Shown piece by piece: positions 19,836 through 23,428 of a stretch of 23,428 nt of DNA. A model generated the notes under the pieces. The model ran no database searches, had not been told where the DNA came from, and saw only the letters and a list, made by a program, of their open reading frames with translations. Positions within the stretch are counted from its first letter, which is position 1. Every line of letters starts with the position of its first letter. Source of the stretch: Candidatus Bathyarchaeota archaeon (lineage in GTDB: Archaea > Thermoproteota > Bathyarchaeia > TCS64). The DNA is taken from NCBI GenBank assembly GCA_026394265.1, contig JAPKYO010000048.1, positions 1-23,428 on the forward strand, in the 5' to 3' direction. Both the position numbers and the translations under genes were made by a program.

Positions 19836-20093
19836 ATGAGCACCGAGGAAGCGCTGAAACTAATCGACGAGTCAAAGAAGTTCCTTGAGCCCTACAGGGT
19901 CTATGGGAAGATGATCGCCGATGGCATCGCGCAGCTGGATAACCTGGAGAAGCTCGTTCGGGGGAATGCCCTCGATGAGGCTTACAAGCTCAGTGTTGCG
20001 ATGTGTGAGCAGATAGCCGGGTACAGGAGCTTCGTCCCTCAGCTCGCCGATAACCTCGAGAAGATTAGGGAGATCCTCGGAAAAGCCCGCTGA
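19836..20093 (+). CDS. Small helical protein of unknown function
   Basis: This 85-residue all-helical protein reads MSTEEALKLIDESKKFLEPY then RGNALDEAYKLSVAMCEQIA and ends ADNLEKIREILGKAR. The heptad-like spacing suggests a helical bundle or coiled coil. A TTG at 19827 is in frame, but the ATG at 19836 follows a TATA-like TTCATAAAC by about 30 nt. It is divergent from the zinc-finger gene. No family recognised. Confidence 0.65.
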   Translation: MSTEEALKLIDESKKFLEPYRVYGKMIADGIAQLDNLEKLVRGNALDEAYKLSVAMCEQIAGYRSFVPQLADNLEKIREILGKAR

Positions 20094-20121
20094 TTCGCCC
20101 CCTCTTCTCTCGTGGCTGTTG

Positions 20122-20415
20122 CTACCGGTGTCTCGTGTAGGAGTTGACGACTATGATCAGCCCGATGAGTATTATGAAGGCTGGCCAGATCTTGTCCCAG
20201 ATGTCGACGCCTAGGAGGCTTGATGCGCCTATCATCATTATGAATAGGCCTATCATGATGCCCCAGATGCTTCCGTGTCTCCTGAAGTGCATGTCACCAT
20301 CCCATCCGTATCTCCTGTATTCCCTGTAGGGTGTAGCGTTCAGGGGGGAGCCACATTTTTTGCAGTTCACCGCGTCGTCGGAGTTCTCGGTTCCGCACTT
20401 TGTGCAGTAGACCAT
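20122..20415 (-). CDS. Zinc-ribbon membrane protein
   Basis: This 97-residue protein begins MVYCTKCGTENSDDAVNCKK, a CxxC-x10-CxxC zinc ribbon (Cys4, Cys7, Cys18, Cys21). A basic/aromatic linker (PYREYRRYGWDGDMHFRRHG) and two closely spaced transmembrane helices follow (IWGIMIGLFIMMIGASSLLG and IWPAFIILIGLIIVVNSY). The topology fits small zinc-ribbon membrane proteins with a LiaI-like helix pair. Function unknown. A TATA-like CTATAAAAG (about 20443-20451) gives a leader of only a few bases before the ATG. Confidence 0.8.
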   Translation of the reverse strand: MVYCTKCGTENSDDAVNCKKCGSPLNATPYREYRRYGWDGDMHFRRHGSIWGIMIGLFIMMIGASSLLGVDIWDKIWPAFIILIGLIIVVNSYTRHR

Positions 20416-20515
20416 GTTTCACACCGAACGAGAGTTTGGTTGGCTTTTATAGAAAGGTTGCGATTTTAACCGTCGTGGCTATGGTTTTTCCTATTAAAAT
20501 GGGGGTTGAGCTTGG

Positions 20516-21385
20516 TTAGGCGCTCTTGTCTATCTTGACTCCGCCTCTCGGACCTATCGTAGCCTTGGCGTGGCGCAGAGCCCAGCAGCCGATGACGATT
20601 CCGACGGGGAGGGATGCTGGGTGTCTCGCCGCCATCTCGATGTGGACGTCGAGGGCGGTGGGGCCTTCGCCGAGACCCATTGCGCCGATGCCGAGTTCAT
20701 TCAGCTTGCCGAGGAGCTCCTCCTCGATTGCAGCGAGCTTGGGGTCGGGGTTCCTGACCTTGAATGGCTTGAGAAGCGCCTTCTTCGCGAGCACCATGCA
20801 CATGTCCTCGCTTGCTCCGATGCCGACGCCGACGAAGTAGGGTGGGCAACCCTGTGAGCCGGCTGCGGCGACTGACTCGACGACGAACTGCTTGACGCCC
20901 TTCATGCCGAGGCCGGGTTTTAGCATTCTGTGGTTGGCGACGTTGCTGCTTCCGCCGCCCTTTGGCATGGCGATGATCTCCAGCTCGTTTCCGGGGACGA
21001 GTTCCCAGTAGATGATCGGGACGTGTGCGCCGGTGTTGTCGTTTGTGTTGCCTTTGAGCATGTCGACGGCGTTGGGGCGGATGGGTATCTCATCGGTCGC
21101 GCGCCTCGTAGCCTTTGTGAGTATCTCTCCTAGCTCGGACCTGAGTGGAAACTTGTCGCCTACCTTGACCATGAAGGCGACGACTCCGGTGTCCTGGCAC
21201 ATTGGCCATGAGTTCTCGCGGGCGATGTGGATGTTGTCGAGGATGCTCTTGAGCTGGGCTTTTCCCGTGGCGCCCTTCGTCTTCTTCATCATCCGGTCCA
21301 TCTCCCTGACGTACTCGACGGGGAGCTCGGTGGCGGATATCCTGAGGAGTTCTACGGCTGTGTCTTCGACTATCTTGCTCAGCAT
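20516..21385 (-). CDS. Class I fumarate hydratase, alpha subunit
   Basis: This 289-residue protein is the N-terminal half of a two-subunit iron-sulfur fumarase. Candidate [4Fe-4S] ligands are Cys63 in WPMCQDTGV, Cys180 in AAAGSQGCPP and Cys267 in VIGCWALRHA. Other markers are GNTNDNTGAHVPIIYWELV, PKGGGSSNVANHR and GLGEGPTALDVHIE. The enzyme interconverts fumarate and malate in the anaerobic TCA cycle; tartrate dehydratase subunits are close relatives, so substrate is very likely but not certain. It follows the beta-subunit gene with only one base between the stop and this start. Confidence 0.92.
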   Translation of the reverse strand: MLSKIVEDTAVELLRISATELPVEYVREMDRMMKKTKGATGKAQLKSILDNIHIARENSWPMCQDTGVVAFMVKVGDKFPLRSELGEILTKATRRATDEIPIRPNAVDMLKGNTNDNTGAHVPIIYWELVPGNELEIIAMPKGGGSSNVANHRMLKPGLGMKGVKQFVVESVAAAGSQGCPPYFVGVGIGASEDMCMVLAKKALLKPFKVRNPDPKLAAIEEELLGKLNELGIGAMGLGEGPTALDVHIEMAARHPASLPVGIVIGCWALRHAKATIGPRGGVKIDKSA

Positions 21386-21386
21386 T

Positions 21387-21983
21387 TTACTTCATCTCCG
21401 CTATGATGCGGTCCCTGTTGGCGTTCACCTTCTTGCCTACGTCTGCGGTGAGGTTGCCACCGTGTGTGTCTATTGTGACGATGAGGGGGCCGAAGTCCTG
21501 TGTCTCGTAGACCCAGAGGCATTCGGGCATACCGAGGTCCTCGAGCCAGAAGACCTCTTTGACCTTCTTGATTCCCTTTGCGCCGAGTAGTGCGGCGCCG
21601 CCGGTGAAGGATGTGTAGACGCAGCCGTGCTTCTGGCACGCCTTCGCGGTGCGGTCACCCATCCCGCCCTTGCCGATTATCACGGATGGGTGGAACGCTT
21701 CGATGAACTTGTCCTCGAATATCTCCATGCGTGTGCTCGTGGTGGGGCCGGCTGCGACTACCTCCCAGCCCTTCCCCTTCTTACGCATGATTGGGCCGCA
21801 GTGGAAGACTCCGATGCCTTTGAAGTCGACGGGGAGCTTCTCGCCCTTCTCGTGGAGCTCCAGAGCCTTGTGGTGAGCCTCATCGCGGGCCGTTATCACG
21901 GTTCCAGTGAGGTAGATGACGTCGCCCGCCTTCAACTTCCTGATCTCTGCCTCGGGTACAGGCGTCCTCAGGTAATACTCCAT
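21387..21983 (-). CDS. Class I fumarate hydratase, beta subunit
   Basis: This 198-residue protein reads MEYYLRTPVPEAEIRKLKAG with VIYLTGTVITARDEAHHKAL, the conserved AAGPTTSTRM, HPSVIIGKGGMGDRTAKACQ and FTGGAALLGAKGIKKVKEVFW. These are hallmarks of the C-terminal fumarase/tartrate dehydratase subunit. It is the first gene of the pair, with alpha downstream. A TATA-like TTTTAAAA (around 22015-22024) lies about 35 nt upstream. Confidence 0.93.
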   Translation of the reverse strand: MEYYLRTPVPEAEIRKLKAGDVIYLTGTVITARDEAHHKALELHEKGEKLPVDFKGIGVFHCGPIMRKKGKGWEVVAAGPTTSTRMEIFEDKFIEAFHPSVIIGKGGMGDRTAKACQKHGCVYTSFTGGAALLGAKGIKKVKEVFWLEDLGMPECLWVYETQDFGPLIVTIDTHGGNLTADVGKKVNANRDRIIAEMK

Positions 21984-22051
21984 AACCTTTCACTCCACTA
22001 TCTCTCCCCCTACCCCTTTTAAAACCTCAGACCTGTAGCCGGGTGTGTCTA

Positions 22052-22068
22052 GAAAAAGTATAATATTT
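22052..22068 (+). promoter_or_regulatory. TATA region of the hdrCB operon
   Basis: AGTATAATATTTAC lies about 30 nt before the ATG at 22089, back to back with the fumarase promoter. Confidence 0.45.
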
Positions 22069-22088
22069 ACAACGTCTAAGCTTGTGAG

Positions 22089-22508
22089 ATGTCTTCGGAG
22101 AAACAGGGGCTCATCATACACCCCTCACCCGCGAACAAGGTCTTCAGGGACCGGGTGAAGGAGTTGAGCGGCGAGAAGGTCGAGCTATGCTTCCAGTGTG
22201 GGGCGTGTAGCTCGGGTTGCCCCATGACGCAGGAGATGGATTACCTCCCAAGCAAGGTCATCAGGATGGTCCAGCTCGGCCTCGATGAGGCGCTGGAATC
22301 AAAGACCATCTGGGTGTGTACCACGTGCTTCAACTGTGAGGTGCGGTGCCCGAGGGGCATCGACATCGCCAACGTCATGGAGGCGCTCCGCCAGCTCGTA
22401 CTCAGGAAGAAGTACGACCGCGTGGCTCTTGACCAGCTTAGCGACGAGCAGCTACGGGAGCTGCCCCAGGTCGCCATCATCAGCAGCTTGAGGAAGCTCA
22501 CGGCGTGA
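22089..22508 (+). CDS. hdrC: Heterodisulfide reductase subunit C-like ferredoxin protein
   Basis: This 139-residue protein carries two [4Fe-4S] motifs: Cys34, 37, 40, 44 (CFQCGACSSGCP) and Cys77, 80, 83, 87 (CTTCFNCEVRCPRG). HdrC passes electrons between HdrA and HdrB at the soluble heterodisulfide reductase. hdrB begins 4 nt after its stop. Because no methanogenesis gene is visible, the complex may reduce another disulfide; such HdrABC-like complexes occur widely in non-methanogens. Confidence 0.9.
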   Translation: MSSEKQGLIIHPSPANKVFRDRVKELSGEKVELCFQCGACSSGCPMTQEMDYLPSKVIRMVQLGLDEALESKTIWVCTTCFNCEVRCPRGIDIANVMEALRQLVLRKKYDRVALDQLSDEQLRELPQVAIISSLRKLTA

Positions 22509-22512
22509 TCCT

Positions 22513-23406
22513 ATGAACATCGCATATTACCCGGGCTGCACGTTGAAGACGACGGCGAAGGAGTTCGACATAAGCACCAAGGCTTCAGCCAAGGCGCTTG
22601 GGATAAACCTCGTCGAGTTGCCCCGCTGGAACTGCTGTGGGACCGTCCACGCGTTGGCGAAGGACGACGTGATGCACCACCTCGCGCCTCTACGCAACCT
22701 GCTCAGGGTCGAGGAGGCTCAGCAGAGCGGCATCGTCGACGAGAAGCGCGTCGTCGCCCTCTGCGCCATGTGCTACAACACGCTCAAGCGGAGTAACCAG
22801 GCCTTCAACTCCGACTCGGATAAGGCTGGGAAGGTCAGGGAGAGCATGAACAACGAGGCGAACGTCTACAGCGGTCAGGTTGAGGTCGAGCATCTACTCG
22901 AGACGCTTCGCGCCCAGGGCTGGGACAAGGTCCAGGCGCGGGTGACGAAGCCTCTGAAGGGGCTAAAGGTGGCGCCTTACTACGGGTGCCTCCTGCTCCG
23001 CCCACGCGGAATCGGCATCGACAACGCGGACAACCCACGCGTCTTCGAGGACCTGCTCAAGGCTCTCGGCGCGGAGGTTGTGGACTTCGGTTACAAGCAG
23101 AAGTGCTGCGGGAGCTACCACACCGTCCACATGGTCGACGTGGTGGCGGAGCTGAGCAACAGGATCCTGACTCAGGCTCAGGCGGCTGGCGCGGATGTGG
23201 TCGCCACGGCGTGCCCGCTCTGCGAGTACAACCTCGGAAACAGGCAGACCGAGGTCGTCAAGAAGTATCCAAAGTTCAACGGTATTCCAATCGTTTATTT
23301 CACCCAGCTGATGGCTCTCGCCTTCGGCCTCGGTGAGGATGAGATGGCTCTCGGGATGAATAAGCCCGACCCGAGGCCGATGCTTAGGGCGAAGGGGCTG
23401 ATGTGA
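22513..23406 (+). CDS. hdrB: Heterodisulfide reductase subunit B-like protein
   Basis: This 297-residue protein has two complete CCG domains: Cys9, Cys41-Cys42 and Cys84/Cys87, then Cys159, Cys198-Cys199 and Cys234/Cys237. These bind the noncubane [4Fe-4S] clusters that split the disulfide in HdrB. It starts YYPGCTLKTTAKEF, typical of the family. It lies directly after hdrC and is followed 2 nt later by another ATG. Reaction: reduction of a heterodisulfide or related disulfide with electrons from HdrC/HdrA. Confidence 0.94.
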   Translation: MNIAYYPGCTLKTTAKEFDISTKASAKALGINLVELPRWNCCGTVHALAKDDVMHHLAPLRNLLRVEEAQQSGIVDEKRVVALCAMCYNTLKRSNQAFNSDSDKAGKVRESMNNEANVYSGQVEVEHLLETLRAQGWDKVQARVTKPLKGLKVAPYYGCLLLRPRGIGIDNADNPRVFEDLLKALGAEVVDFGYKQKCCGSYHTVHMVDVVAELSNRILTQAQAAGADVVATACPLCEYNLGNRQTEVVKKYPKFNGIPIVYFTQLMALAFGLGEDEMALGMNKPDPRPMLRAKGLM

Positions 23407-23408
23407 GT

Positions 23409-23428
23409 ATGGCTGAGAACGGCAACAA
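23409..23428 (+). CDS. Start of next operon gene (partial, hdrA expected)
   Basis: An ATG 2 nt after the hdrB stop opens MAENGN and runs off the window. A GTGAG sequence just upstream could be the ribosome site. hdrA is the usual neighbour, but six residues cannot show that. Confidence 0.4.

Noticed and set aside
1..23428. CRISPR array to go with the CARF-like protein
   Set aside because: No regularly spaced repeats of 24-40 bp were seen anywhere in the window.

Overview
The window comes from an archaeon. Evidence: an Alba chromatin protein, an archaeosortase, HdrC/HdrB, a two-subunit class I fumarase, and promoters of the archaeal BRE/TATA type. In at least ten genes a TATA-like hexamer is centred 25-30 nt before the start codon, which predicts leaderless mRNAs and was used here to choose starts. 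The gene set fits an anaerobic lineage, possibly Thermoproteota/Bathyarchaeia-like, but I cannot fix the taxon from sequence alone. Most of the window is GC-rich; one 1.15-kb island (about 4536-5690) is extremely AT-rich and looks foreign.

Layout. 1-4536: an uncharacterised Gly-rich protein (partial, minus), an orphan CARF-like/winged-helix regulator (minus), then a glutaredoxin-like protein translationally coupled to anaerobic ribonucleotide reductase NrdD. 4523-5690: AT-rich island with a membrane transglutaminase-like protein, flanked by a near-identical 10-bp direct repeat and starting at the nrdD stop codon. 5731-6179: decayed serine beta-lactamase-like pseudogene. 6183-7970: three tandem minus-strand paralogues of secreted Ig/BsuPI-like proteins, each preceded by the same 18-bp box. 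8233-9625: a PadR regulator with a Cys/His-rich N-terminus, then a winged-helix regulator divergent from a deoxyribosyltransferase-like protein, with a 22-bp palindromic operator and a shared TATA box between them. 9800-11834: a GatC/AtzG-like small protein with an amidase, then another winged-helix regulator. 11835-14701: a cobalamin-type radical SAM enzyme with an apparent C-terminal SCP2-like lipid-binding domain, coupled to a possible lipocalin-like protein. 14795-16040: a structured intergenic element, a secreted superoxide-reductase-like protein with a C-terminal sorting tail, and its likely dedicated archaeosortase. 16103-19325: Alba, an unknown protein, a 132-nt region closed by a perfect 10-bp inverted repeat (candidate ncRNA), an MFS transporter and a RidA-like protein. 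19315-23428: a zinc-finger protein, two small proteins, fumarase beta and alpha, and hdrC-hdrB followed by the start of another gene.

The best candidates for something undescribed are: the secreted SOR-like protein plus archaeosortase pair; the radical SAM-SCP2 plus lipocalin-like pair, perhaps acting on a lipid; the AT-rich transglutaminase island; the tandem secreted family with its shared promoter box; the wHTH/deoxyribosyltransferase-like divergent unit; and the two structured non-coding regions. No tRNA, rRNA, CRISPR array or transposase was seen.
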